From AC-37 sp036386455 (GTDB lineage Bacteria > Actinomycetota > Thermoleophilia > Solirubrobacterales > Thermoleophilaceae): a DNA stretch of 64,000 bases. Location: assembly GCA_036386455.1 (NCBI GenBank), contig DASVVS010000119.1, positions 55,025 to 119,024 of the forward strand, read 5' to 3'. Position numbers and translations under genes: made by a program. This document shows, one piece after another, positions 55,775-63,965 of the stretch (positions within the stretch are counted from its first letter, which is position 1; each line of letters starts with the position of its first letter). The notes beneath the pieces are model-generated. The model was not told where the DNA came from and did no database searches. It was given only the letters and a program-made list of their open reading frames with translations.

Positions 55775-56695
55775 TCAGCCGAACGCCTTCGCGAGGTCGA
55801 CGACCTGGCTGGACGGCGGCGGCTTCGCTCGTACCTTCACGCCGTACTCGTCGAGCTCCGTCCGCGTCCTGGTCGTCGCCGCGGGCCCCTGCGAGATCTT
55901 CTCGATCCTCCGGAGGTAGCCGGCGTCGTCGACCCAGACGTCGACGGTCTCCGGGCGCATCGGGCCGCGGCCGTCGGGGTCCGGCTCGGCGCGGTAGTGC
56001 GTCCACTCGTCTCCGAAGATCGCCTCGTCACCGATCTTCCTCGCCCCGCTCGAGCTCTTCTCCAGGTCCTTCACCGCCTGCGTCGGGTCGTCGATCCCGA
56101 GGTCCGAGAAGAACTCGAGCGTTGCGTTGCTCGAGCCCTCGAGCCGTTGCCAGTCCGCTATCTCCACGCGTCCCCACGGCTTCTCCAAGTTCAGGCCGCC
56201 CGAGTCGTGGAGGTACAGGGTCGGCCCGTCGAACACGAGATCCACCTTCGACAGCTCCCTGATCCCCGTGCTCTGGGACAGGTCGTACTGCATGTGCCCG
56301 CGGCTGGCGCCGTAGTCGAGCTGGCCGTCGCCGACGATCGTGCTCGCCCGGGACGCACCCGAGCTCGGGATCTCGGTCATGCTGACCCGGAGCCGGAAGC
56401 TGCTCGCGTTGACGTTCTTCGTCGCTCCCGCGATCGCGTCCGAAGGCGTCACGGGCTCGCCACCGCCGATGACCCCCAGCGTTGCGAGTATGCCGACCGC
56501 CGTGCCGACCGTGGCGACCACGCCGCTCGCGGCCTTCCAGCCGGCGCTGACGCGATGGAACCGGCCAGGTGCCTCCTCGGCCGCGGCCTTCACGTCGCCG
56601 CCCGGCGTCGCCGCCCGCTTCCTGCTCCGCTGCTCCGCCCGGACCGCACTCCGGCGCCGGCGCGGCGCAAGGCTCCTCGGGGATCGTTTCGCCAT
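55775..56695 (-). CDS. Membrane-anchored LppX/LolA-like outer-domain protein
   Basis: ATG 56695 gives 306 residues: a very basic cytoplasmic N-terminus (RRRRSAVRAEQRSRKR), one membrane helix (about 56-76, ASGVVATVGTAVGILATLGV), then an external domain of alternating strands (LDYGASRGHMQYDL, VDLVFDGPTLYLHD, MRPETVDVWVDDAGYLRRIE) that resembles LppX/LprG or LolA lipid-carrier folds. The fold call is from strand pattern only. It may bind a lipid or glycolipid at the surface. It is convergent with the LPXTG gene and divergent from the Pro-rich secreted protein. Confidence 0.6.
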   Translation of the reverse strand: MAKRSPRSLAPRRRRSAVRAEQRSRKRAATPGGDVKAAAEEAPGRFHRVSAGWKAASGVVATVGTAVGILATLGVIGGGEPVTPSDAIAGATKNVNASSFRLRVSMTEIPSSGASRASTIVGDGQLDYGASRGHMQYDLSQSTGIRELSKVDLVFDGPTLYLHDSGGLNLEKPWGRVEIADWQRLEGSSNATLEFFSDLGIDDPTQAVKDLEKSSSGARKIGDEAIFGDEWTHYRAEPDPDGRGPMRPETVDVWVDDAGYLRRIEKISQGPAATTRTRTELDEYGVKVRAKPPPSSQVVDLAKAFG

Positions 56696-56703
56696 GGTCG
56701 CCT

Positions 56704-56715
56704 GCCCGTACGGGC
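56704..56715. promoter_or_regulatory. Perfect 12-bp palindrome in a divergent promoter
   Basis: GCCCGTACGGGC is a perfect palindrome 8 bases upstream of the LppX-like ATG and about 50 bases upstream of the Pro-rich protein gene. Its place between two divergent genes makes it a candidate operator. Confidence 0.4.
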
Positions 56716-56738
56716 CTACCCTGTTTCCTCTATCTGTC

Positions 56739-56767
56739 TTTACCGCTGGAGCCTGCTGGGTTAATGT
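56739..56767 (+). promoter_or_regulatory. Candidate promoter of the secreted Pro-rich protein
   Basis: TTTACC (-35) and TAATGT (-10) are 17 bases apart, in a stretch poorer in G+C than its surroundings. The -10 ends 5 bases before GTG 56773, so the transcript is predicted to be leaderless. Confidence 0.5.
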
Positions 56768-56772
56768 AATCC

Positions 56773-57558
56773 GTGGTGGTGGGACGGTGCAAGTGGAGGA
56801 TGCGAGTCGCAGTGGCAGCTCTCGCTGCCACGTTGCTCTCGGCCGTACCCGCTGTCGCGGAGGAGCCGGACGCATCGCAGGCCGCGCTCGCCGCCGAGCA
56901 GGCGCCCGCCGCGCCGCCGGCGGAACCCGCCGGCGAGGCCGCGGGACCACCGGCCCAGCCGGCCGCGGACCCGGCGGCAACCGCGAGCCCGTCGCCCTCG
57001 CGGGGGACGGGCACCGGGGCCGCGCAGGATGGGGACGCCGACGGGGACGGCCGGGAGACGATCTGCGGGGGAGGCCAGGCGCCGGCGTGCGAGGACACCG
57101 ATCGCCCTCACCCGGGCGGGTTCATCGAGGAGGAGCTCGAGGAGAGCGGTCCGCCACCGCCGCCCCCGCCCGGCGGCGGCCCGCCGGCCACCGCGTCCGC
57201 GCGCATCAGCCGGTTCGTGGCCGCGGTGAGGCGGCGCACGCACGAGCCTGCTCCGGTGAGCCTCTCCGATCGCAAGCTCGTGGTCGAGAACGGCAAGGTC
57301 CGGATCGAGGTCGAGTGCCTGCTGGGCTCGCTCGAGCGGACCGGCCGCCTCACGCTGATCCTGCCCGGGGGCCGCCAGGAGGAGCTCGCCGGAGACGACT
57401 TCCGCTGTGACCGTCTCGGCGAGATGATCGTCGAGCTCGACGCGGGCTCACGGCTGGCGAAGCTGCTCGAGGGTCGTCGCACCGTCCGCGCACGCCTCGT
57501 GGTGCGGTTCGGCGGTCACACGCTCCGCGCGCCGGTCACGCTGAGCGCACCGCGCTGA
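56773..57558 (+). CDS. Secreted Pro/Ala-rich protein with C-terminal beta domain
   Basis: The start is probably GTG 56773, because the promoter predicts a leaderless message; ATG 56800 is preceded by GGAGG with no spacing and fits less well. The 261-residue protein has a signal peptide (MRVAVAALAATLLSAVPAVA), a long Ala/Pro-rich low-complexity region (about 30-80) with a DGDADGDGRE calcium-like motif, an acidic then poly-Pro segment, and a C-terminal domain (about 160-261) with strand pairs (VSLSDRKLVVENGKVRIEV) and two Cys that may pair. Its end has the pattern RTVRARLVVRFGGHTLRAPV, common in exported actinobacterial proteins. Function unknown. Confidence 0.65.
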   Translation: MVVGRCKWRMRVAVAALAATLLSAVPAVAEEPDASQAALAAEQAPAAPPAEPAGEAAGPPAQPAADPAATASPSPSRGTGTGAAQDGDADGDGRETICGGGQAPACEDTDRPHPGGFIEEELEESGPPPPPPPGGGPPATASARISRFVAAVRRRTHEPAPVSLSDRKLVVENGKVRIEVECLLGSLERTGRLTLILPGGRQEELAGDDFRCDRLGEMIVELDAGSRLAKLLEGRRTVRARLVVRFGGHTLRAPVTLSAPR

Positions 57559-57585
57559 GCGCGCCGCGTAACCTGCGCGGCCGCC

Positions 57586-58554
57586 ATGCGCGCCATCCAG
57601 ATCAGCGAGTTCGGCGGACCCGAGGTGCTCGAGCTCGTGGACCTCGACGTTCCCGAGCCGGGCGAGGGCGAGGTGCTGATCCGCGTCGCCCGCGCCGGGA
57701 TCAACTTCGCCGACACCCACCAGCGCGAGAACGCGTACGTGAGGAAGTTCGGGCTGCCGCTCGTGCCGGGCAACGAGGTGGTCGGCACGGTGGAGGGCGG
57801 GGCGCTGCCGGCGGGCACGCGGGTGGTGGCGATGACCGGCGGTGCCGGGGCGTACGCCGAGTACGTGGCGGCGCCCGCGGCCAGCACCTTCCCGCTGCCG
57901 GACGGCGTGGAGGACGGCGTGGCGCTCGCCCTGCTGATCCAGGGTCTCACCGCCTGGCACCTGCACCGCACCTGCGCGCGGCTGGCGGAGGGGGAGAGCG
58001 TGGTGGTGCACTCGGCGGCGGGCGGCGTCGGCAGCCTCACGACGCAGCTGGCCAAGCCGATGGGCGCGGGCCGGGTGATCGCCACGGCCGGCTCCGAGGA
58101 GCGGCGCGCGAAGGCGCTGGAGCTGGGCGCGGACGTGGCGGTCGACCCCGACGCCGAGGACCTCACCGCGGCCCTGATCGAGGCCAACGGCGGCGAGCCG
58201 CTCGACGTGGTGCTCGAGACCTCCGGCGGCCGGGTCTTCGACGCGAGCTTCGACGCGCTCGCCCCGTTCGGGCGGATCGTCGTCTACGGCATCTCCAGCC
58301 GCGAGCAGAACGAGGTCCGCACCGGCAAGCTCCTGCGCGGCAGTCGCTCCGTGATCGGCTTCTGGCTGATGCACTGCCTGGAGCGCCCGGAGCTGCTGCG
58401 CGAACCCCTCGCGGACCTGTTCGACAGGGCCGCCCGAGGGGAGCTGCGCGCGGTCGTGGGGGAGACCTATCCGCTGTCCGAGGTGCGCCGCGCGCACGAG
58501 GATCTGACCGGTCGCCGCACGAGCGGAAAGCTCCTGCTGGACCCGTCCTCCTAA
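57586..58554 (+). CDS. Zinc-independent quinone oxidoreductase (MDR family)
   Basis: The 322-residue medium-chain reductase has an N-terminal GroES-like domain (VLIRVARAGINFADTHQRE, no zinc Cys ligands) and a Rossmann domain with VVHSAAGGVGSLTTQLAK at about residue 145, the NADPH-binding loop. The pattern matches NADPH:quinone reductase/zeta-crystallin. It reduces quinones or enones. It stands 28 bases after the Pro-rich gene and 10 bases before the helicase, so it may be co-transcribed with the latter. TAACCT at 57569-57574 is a possible -10. Confidence 0.85.
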   Translation: MRAIQISEFGGPEVLELVDLDVPEPGEGEVLIRVARAGINFADTHQRENAYVRKFGLPLVPGNEVVGTVEGGALPAGTRVVAMTGGAGAYAEYVAAPAASTFPLPDGVEDGVALALLIQGLTAWHLHRTCARLAEGESVVVHSAAGGVGSLTTQLAKPMGAGRVIATAGSEERRAKALELGADVAVDPDAEDLTAALIEANGGEPLDVVLETSGGRVFDASFDALAPFGRIVVYGISSREQNEVRTGKLLRGSRSVIGFWLMHCLERPELLREPLADLFDRAARGELRAVVGETYPLSEVRRAHEDLTGRRTSGKLLLDPSS

Positions 58555-58563
58555 CCTCCGCGT

Positions 58564-60279
58564 GTGACGAAGTTCGCTGACCTCGGGCTATCGGCCCCTC
58601 TGCAGGAGGCGCTGGCCCACCTCGGGTACGAGCGCCCGACCCCGATTCAGGAGCAGGCGATCCCCGAGCTGCTGTCCGGTCACGACGTGATCGGGCAGGC
58701 CCAGACCGGCACCGGCAAGACCGCCGCGTTCGGGCTCCCGTTGCTCGAGTACGTCGATCCGAAGATGCCCGAGGTGCAGGCGCTCGTGCTCACGCCCACG
58801 CGCGAGCTGTGCATCCAGGTGACCCAGGCGCTGCGCGCGTACGGCCAGAAGAAGGGCATCGACGTGGTCGCCGTGTTCGGCGGCGCGCCCATCCGCGACC
58901 AGGCCTCGTTCCTCAAGCAGGGCGCGCAGGTCGTGGTCGGCACGGTGGGGCGGGTCATGGACATGATCAACCGCCACTACCTGTTCCTCGACGACGCCCG
59001 CTACGTGGTCCTCGACGAGGCTGACGAGATGCTCGACCTGGGCTTCCTCGAGGACGTCGAGACGATCCTCGGGCGCTGCCCGAACGGGCGCCAGACGGCG
59101 CTGTTCAGCGCCACGATGCCGCCGGCGATCAAGAAGCTCGCCGAGAAGCGGATGTTCGACCCGATCACGATCAAGGTGCGCGCGGCGCAGCTCACGATCG
59201 ACACCGTCGAGCAGTTCTACGTCGAGGCCGCCGACAAGGACAAGCCGGACGAGCTCGCGCGCGTGCTGAAGGCCGAGCGCCCGGACCAGGCGATCGTCTT
59301 CGTGCGCACGAAGATCGGCGCCGACCGGCTGGCGCGGCGGCTCGGCGACAAGGGCGTGCGGGTGAAGGCGCTGCACGGCGACATGTCCCAGGGCCAGCGC
59401 GACGGCGTGATGATCGCGTTCAAGGGCGGGCGCGAGCGGCTGCTGGTGGCGACCGACGTCGCGGCCCGCGGACTCGACATCAAGGGCGTCTCGCACGTCG
59501 TGAACTACGACATCCCGAACTCGCCCGACGTCTACGTGCACCGGATCGGGCGCACCGGCCGGGTGGGCCGCTCCGGGCGCGCGATCACGCTGATCACGCC
59601 GAAGCAGCGCAAGGACCTCGACGCGATCGAACGCCACGCGAACACGGAGATCGAGGAGTGGTCGGACGAGGAGGCGCGCCGCGCCGCCGCGGGCGCCGCT
59701 CCCGCGGTGAAGGACGTGGCCCGGGACGGCGGCGACCCGGACGCGGATCTCGTGGGCGCGCCCGGCCACTCGGAGGCCGCGGCCACCGTGGCGCGCGAGG
59801 CCCCGGCCGCGCCGGCCGCCGCGCCGGCCGCCGACGCTACGCCCGTCGCGGCTTCTCCGCCCGATCCCGCCGACCGCGAGCCCGAGCCGGCCGCCGCCGC
59901 AAGCGAGCCCGAGCCGGCCGCAGCAGCCGCAGGCGAGCCCGAGCCGACCGCCCCCGCAGGCGAGCGCAAGCCGCGCCGCCGCGGCGACCGCGAGACGCGC
60001 CGCCCGCGCCACACCAAGCCGCGCAAGGACCCCGGCGGCACGCGGCGCGCCAAGCTGCTGGTCTCCGCCGGCCGCGCGCACGGGCTCGAGCCCGCCGACC
60101 TGATCGGCGCGATCGTCGAGAACTCGCGGCTCGACGGCGAGGACGTGACCGGCGTCCGCGTGCTCGAGCGCTTCAGCTTCGCGGAGGTGCCGTCCGAGCG
60201 GGCCGAGGAGGTCGTGCGGAAGGTCGGCGGGAGCCGCGTGAGGGGAACCGAGCTTCGAATGGAGGTAACGAGGACGTGA
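58564..60279 (+). CDS. DEAD-box RNA helicase with DbpA-type RNA-binding C-terminus
   Basis: The 571-residue protein has all helicase motifs: Q motif (TPIQEQAI), AQTGTGKT (I), PTRELC (Ia), DEAD (II), SAT (III), RGLDI (V) and HRIGRTGRVGR (VI). A long Ala/Pro/Glu-rich linker (about 385-480, with repeats of EPEPAAAA type) leads to a basic stretch and a C-terminal DbpA RNA-binding domain (LIGAIVENSRLDGEDVTGV). It unwinds structured RNA in ribosome assembly or mRNA decay, like DeaD/CshA. TAACCT at 58552-58557 lies 6 bases before GTG 58564, again hinting at a leaderless message, but no -35 is clear. Confidence 0.92.
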   Translation: MTKFADLGLSAPLQEALAHLGYERPTPIQEQAIPELLSGHDVIGQAQTGTGKTAAFGLPLLEYVDPKMPEVQALVLTPTRELCIQVTQALRAYGQKKGIDVVAVFGGAPIRDQASFLKQGAQVVVGTVGRVMDMINRHYLFLDDARYVVLDEADEMLDLGFLEDVETILGRCPNGRQTALFSATMPPAIKKLAEKRMFDPITIKVRAAQLTIDTVEQFYVEAADKDKPDELARVLKAERPDQAIVFVRTKIGADRLARRLGDKGVRVKALHGDMSQGQRDGVMIAFKGGRERLLVATDVAARGLDIKGVSHVVNYDIPNSPDVYVHRIGRTGRVGRSGRAITLITPKQRKDLDAIERHANTEIEEWSDEEARRAAAGAAPAVKDVARDGGDPDADLVGAPGHSEAAATVAREAPAAPAAAPAADATPVAASPPDPADREPEPAAAASEPEPAAAAAGEPEPTAPAGERKPRRRGDRETRRPRHTKPRKDPGGTRRAKLLVSAGRAHGLEPADLIGAIVENSRLDGEDVTGVRVLERFSFAEVPSERAEEVVRKVGGSRVRGTELRMEVTRT

Positions 60280-60734
60280 GCCAGGCAACGCTGCACACGA
60301 ACCACGGCGCGATCGAGGTCGAGCTCTTCGACGGGGACGCGCCCAAGACGGTCGAGAACTTCAAGAAGCTCGCCGGCGACGGCTTCTACGACGGGCTGGT
60401 CTTCCACCGCGTCATCAAGGACTTCATGATCCAGGGCGGGTGCCCGCAGGGAACCGGCACCGGCGGTCCCGGCTACACGTTCGAGGACGAGTTCAACGAC
60501 CACAAGGTCGTCCGCGGCGCGCTCGCGATGGCGAACGCCGGACCGAACACGAACGGCAGCCAGTTCTTCATCGTCACGACCGACGCCGCGCCGTGGCTCG
60601 ACGGCAAGCACACGGTGTTCGGGCAGGTCACGAGCGGCATGGACGCGGTCGACGCGATCGAGAACGGCCCGACCGGCGCCGGCGACCGGCCGGTCGACGA
60701 CGCCGTGATCGAGCGCGTCGAACTCGCTTCGTGA
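60276..60734 (+). CDS. Cyclophilin-type peptidyl-prolyl cis-trans isomerase
   Basis: The 152-residue cyclophilin starts at GTG 60276, overlapping the helicase stop, with GGAGG a few bases further up. It has FHRVIKDFMIQGG near residue 46 with the catalytic Arg, GALAMANAGPNTNGSQFFI near 80, and WLDGKHTVFGQV with the substrate-pocket Trp and His. It catalyses proline isomerisation in the cytoplasm, since no signal peptide is present. Coupling to a helicase suggests co-regulation of RNA and protein folding. Confidence 0.92.
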   Translation: MSQATLHTNHGAIEVELFDGDAPKTVENFKKLAGDGFYDGLVFHRVIKDFMIQGGCPQGTGTGGPGYTFEDEFNDHKVVRGALAMANAGPNTNGSQFFIVTTDAAPWLDGKHTVFGQVTSGMDAVDAIENGPTGAGDRPVDDAVIERVELAS

Positions 60735-60751
60735 GGTAGCTCACGCGGAAT

Positions 60752-60781
60752 TTGGCCGCGCAGCCAGTTTTGGCTTAGACT
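60752..60781 (+). promoter_or_regulatory. Candidate promoter of the aldehyde dehydrogenase/OsmC operon
   Basis: TTGGCC (-35) and TAGACT (-10) are 18 bases apart, about 42 bases before ATG 60824. A GAGGAGAG Shine-Dalgarno sequence lies just before that ATG, so this unit has an ordinary leader. Confidence 0.5.
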
Positions 60782-60823
60782 GCTGCGGCACCGCCGAAGC
60801 GCCAGATCACGAGGAGAGACTCA

Positions 60824-62377
60824 ATGGCCGTCGAGACGACGCAGGTCGAGGCAACGCAGAACGGGCACGCGAACGGCAGCACGTTCGCGGTCGAGAACCC
60901 CGCCACGGGCGAGACCATCGCCCACCTGCCCGACATGGACGCCGCTCAGGTCAAGGCGCTCGTGGACCGCGCCCGCGCCGCGCAGCCCGCCTGGGCCGCC
61001 CTCAGCTTCACCGAGCGCGCGCGCTTCATGTACCGCATGAGGAAGTGGATCGTGGACAACCGCGATCGCGTCGCGCGCACGGTCATGGACGAGAACGGCA
61101 AGACGCGCGAGGACGCCTTCCTCGCCGACGTCTTCACGACCGCCGACGCGCTCGGCTTCTGGGCCCGGAAGGCCGGCGAGTACCTGGCCGACGAGCGCCT
61201 GCGCCCCACGAACCCGTTCGTGCTCGGCAAGAAGGTCGTGGTGCGCTACCGCCCGTTCGGCGTGGCCGGCGTCATCGGCCCGTGGAACTACCCGATCGCC
61301 AACTGCTTCGGCGACGCGGTCCCGGCGCTGATGGCCGGCTGCACGGTGGTGATGAAGCCGAGCGAGGTCACGCCGCTGTCGTCGCTGCTCATGGAGGAGG
61401 GCCTCCGCGAGATCGGGCTCCCCGAGGACGTGTGTCTGGTCGCCACCGGCACCGGCGCGACCGGCGCGGCGCTGGTGGACGAGGTCGACGTGGTGATGTT
61501 CACCGGCTCCACCCGGACCGGCAAGAAGGTCGCCACGCGCGCGGTCGAGTCGCTCACGCCGTTCTCGCTCGAGATGGGCGGCAAGGACCCGATGATCGTG
61601 CTGCGCGACGCCGACGTGGACCGCGCCGTGAACGAGGCGGTCTACTGGGGCATGGCGAACGGCGGCCAGATCTGCCAGTCGGTCGAGCGCGTGTACGTGG
61701 AGGAGCCCGTCTACGACGAGTTCGTGTCGAAGGTCGTGGACAAGGTCAAGGACCTCAAGCAGGGCCGCTCGACCGGGCCCGGCACCGCCGAGGTCGGCGC
61801 CGTGACCTTCGCGCCGCAGCAGGAGATCATCGAGCGCCACATCCGCGACGCGGTCGACAAGGGCGCCGTGATCCGCACCGGCGGCAAGCCGGCCGACCTC
61901 GGTGCCGGCCGCTGGTTCCAGCCGACCGTGCTCACGAACGTCGACCACACGATGGAGTGCATGACCGAGGAGACGTTCGGGCCGACGCTGCCGATCATGA
62001 AGGTCGCCGACGCCGAGGAGGCCGTGCGGCTCGCGAACGACTCGCGCTACGGGCTCAACTCGAGCGTCTACACGCGCGACGTCGAGAAGGGCGAGGCGAT
62101 CGCGCGGCGGCTCACGGCGGGCAACGCCTGCGTGAACGACACGGTCGTGAACTACGCCGCCGCCGAGGCGCCGTTCGGCGGCACCGGCGAGTCCGGCATG
62201 GGCGTGCGGCACGGCCCGCAGGGCATCCGCAAGTACTGCGCCGTGCAGACGATCCTGGTCACCCGCCGGGCGCTGAAGACCGAGGCGTACATGTTCCCGT
62301 ACAGCCCGATGCGGTCCAAGCTCGTCGAGCGGATGTCGGTCGCCATCTACGGCCGGATCCCGAAGAAGTACCGCTGA
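60824..62377 (+). CDS. NAD(P)-dependent aldehyde dehydrogenase
   Basis: The 517-residue ALDH has the general base Glu250 in LEMGGKDP and the nucleophile Cys284 in NGGQICQSVERV, spaced 34 residues apart as in the family. The cofactor motif is FTGSTRTGKKVA, and GPWNYPIANCFGDAVPALMAG precedes it. It oxidises aldehydes to acids; substrate range is not readable. Start ATG 60824 has a clear ribosome site. The C-terminal part (TEAYMFPYSPMRSKLVERM) runs past the usual end, as in coniferyl-aldehyde-type ALDHs. It is coupled to the OsmC gene by a TGATG overlap. Confidence 0.92.
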   Translation: MAVETTQVEATQNGHANGSTFAVENPATGETIAHLPDMDAAQVKALVDRARAAQPAWAALSFTERARFMYRMRKWIVDNRDRVARTVMDENGKTREDAFLADVFTTADALGFWARKAGEYLADERLRPTNPFVLGKKVVVRYRPFGVAGVIGPWNYPIANCFGDAVPALMAGCTVVMKPSEVTPLSSLLMEEGLREIGLPEDVCLVATGTGATGAALVDEVDVVMFTGSTRTGKKVATRAVESLTPFSLEMGGKDPMIVLRDADVDRAVNEAVYWGMANGGQICQSVERVYVEEPVYDEFVSKVVDKVKDLKQGRSTGPGTAEVGAVTFAPQQEIIERHIRDAVDKGAVIRTGGKPADLGAGRWFQPTVLTNVDHTMECMTEETFGPTLPIMKVADAEEAVRLANDSRYGLNSSVYTRDVEKGEAIARRLTAGNACVNDTVVNYAAAEAPFGGTGESGMGVRHGPQGIRKYCAVQTILVTRRALKTEAYMFPYSPMRSKLVERMSVAIYGRIPKKYR

Positions 62378-62814
62378 TGGCGACGCGCCGAGCGGAGGCG
62401 ACGTGGGAGGGCGGCCTGGCCGACGGTCAGGGGCGGGCCGACCTCGACAGCGGCGTGGCCACCAACCTCGAGGTGAACTGGCGGGCTCGGACCGAGGGCG
62501 GCGCGCAGACGAGCCCTGAGGAGCTGCTGGCCGCGGCGCACGCGTCGTGCTTCGCGATGGCGCTCTCGCACGCGCTGGGGGAGGCGGGCAACGAGCCGCA
62601 GCGGCTGTCGGTGGCCGCGGCCGTGGAGTTCGGCCCGACGGAGGGCGGGTTCGAGGTCAAGAGCTCGCGCCTGAAGGTCCGCGGGGTCGTGCCCGGCGTG
62701 GACGCCGACGCGTTCGCCGAGGCGGCGCGCGGAGCCGGCGAGGGCTGCCCGATCTCGCAGGCGCTCAGCGGCAACGTCGACATCTCGGTAGAGGCGGAGC
62801 TGGAGACGGCCTAG
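62377..62814 (+). CDS. OsmC/Ohr family organic hydroperoxide reductase
   Basis: ATG 62377 overlaps the ALDH stop by one base. The 145-residue protein has the two OsmC Cys: Cys58 in AAHASCFAMALSHAL and Cys124 in GEGCPISQAL, and the TSPEELLAAAHASC stretch typical of OsmC. It reduces organic or fatty-acid hydroperoxides. With ALDH it may detoxify lipid peroxidation products (peroxide plus aldehyde), an inference from the pairing. The TAG stop lies in a CTAG shared with the convergent gene. Confidence 0.88.
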   Translation: MATRRAEATWEGGLADGQGRADLDSGVATNLEVNWRARTEGGAQTSPEELLAAAHASCFAMALSHALGEAGNEPQRLSVAAAVEFGPTEGGFEVKSSRLKVRGVVPGVDADAFAEAARGAGEGCPISQALSGNVDISVEAELETA

Positions 62815-63944
62815 GCGGCGACCGCGGGGCGGCGCTCGCGCGCGGCCTGGCGGCGGTTCGCCTCCTCCACGACGGCCGGCGCCACGTCGTTCGCGGCGAG
62901 GAACTCGTCGAGCACGCGCCAGGTGGTGTCGCGGGCGCCGCGGCCGGTCAGCACGCCCAGGTGCCCGCCCGGGCTGGTCTCCACGCGGAGCGACGGCGCG
63001 CCGCTCAGCAGCGGCTCGACCGCCACCACGGCCTCGGGCGGCGCCAGCACGTCGTTCTCTCCGGCGACCACCAGCACCGGCACGCGCACGTCCGCCAGGT
63101 CGATGCAGCGCTCGGACAGGTCCACGCGCCCATCGGCCAGGTCGTTGATCCGGAAGAAGCGGTGGTAGAGCTGCGCGAACGTGCGGCCGGGGTAGGCGAG
63201 CATGTGCGCCATGTAGTCGTCGACCGCCTCCACGTGCGCGAGCAGGTCGCGGTTGCCGAGGTGCGTCAGCGTGAACAGTGGCTTCGTGAGCCGCTTGTCG
63301 AGGGCGGTCACCTGGAAGCCGAGCGAGACGAGCGGCGCGGGCGCGCCGCCGAGCGCGCTGTACAGGCTCGTGACGAGCCGCCCGCCGGTGAGCTCGGCCA
63401 GGCGCCGGATCGGCGCCATCGTGCGGACCTTCTCGAAGTCGAACGGGCTCGCGACCATCGAGACCGACCGCACCGGCAGGTCGTGTCCGGCGACCGCAAG
63501 CGACGACATGATCCCGCCGAGGCACCAGCCCACGACCTGCACCGGTAGCCCGTCCGAGTCCTCGCTGACCGCCCGCACCGCGTTCGGGATCACGTCGTCC
63601 ACCCAGTGCTCGAGCCCGAGCTGGCGGTCGCTGAACGAGATCGGCCCGTAGTCCACGAGGTAGGTCGGATAGCCGAGCGCCACGAGGTGCCCGGCCAGGC
63701 TCGCGCCGCGCCAGAGGTCGAAGCACGACGCGGGGGCCGCGAGCGGCGGCACGAGCAGAACGGGCGCGTGCCAGCGGCGGCGGCGCGTCGGGCGGTAGCG
63801 GTGGACCTTGCGCTGGGGCCCCTCGTCGATCACCTGCGTCGGGGTCGGCGACCGGTCGGCGAGGCCGGAGCCGAGGGGCGACATGTCCCAGACGTTGGCG
63901 GCCGCGTTCACGACCGCGTCGACTGACGGCAGGAGCCTCGGCAT
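62811..63944 (-). CDS. PHA-synthase-like alpha/beta hydrolase (Cys nucleophile)
   Basis: The 377-residue protein has an alpha/beta hydrolase fold whose nucleophile elbow is GWCLGG with Cys141, as in PhaC polyester synthases, rather than the usual Ser. Asp298 in GENDVLAPP and His328 in GGHLGVL complete the triad. The size and DRQLGLEHWVDDVIP stretch fit the smaller PhaC class III-like or related acyltransferase proteins. It could make polyhydroxyalkanoate, although no PhaE/PhaR or phasin gene is near, or act as an acyl hydrolase. ATG 63944 is the start. It is divergent from the partial gene at the window end. Confidence 0.78.
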   Translation of the reverse strand: MPRLLPSVDAVVNAAANVWDMSPLGSGLADRSPTPTQVIDEGPQRKVHRYRPTRRRRWHAPVLLVPPLAAPASCFDLWRGASLAGHLVALGYPTYLVDYGPISFSDRQLGLEHWVDDVIPNAVRAVSEDSDGLPVQVVGWCLGGIMSSLAVAGHDLPVRSVSMVASPFDFEKVRTMAPIRRLAELTGGRLVTSLYSALGGAPAPLVSLGFQVTALDKRLTKPLFTLTHLGNRDLLAHVEAVDDYMAHMLAYPGRTFAQLYHRFFRINDLADGRVDLSERCIDLADVRVPVLVVAGENDVLAPPEAVVAVEPLLSGAPSLRVETSPGGHLGVLTGRGARDTTWRVLDEFLAANDVAPAVVEEANRRQAARERRPAVAA

Positions 63945-63965
63945 GACGGTTGGCAGGATAGGTGC

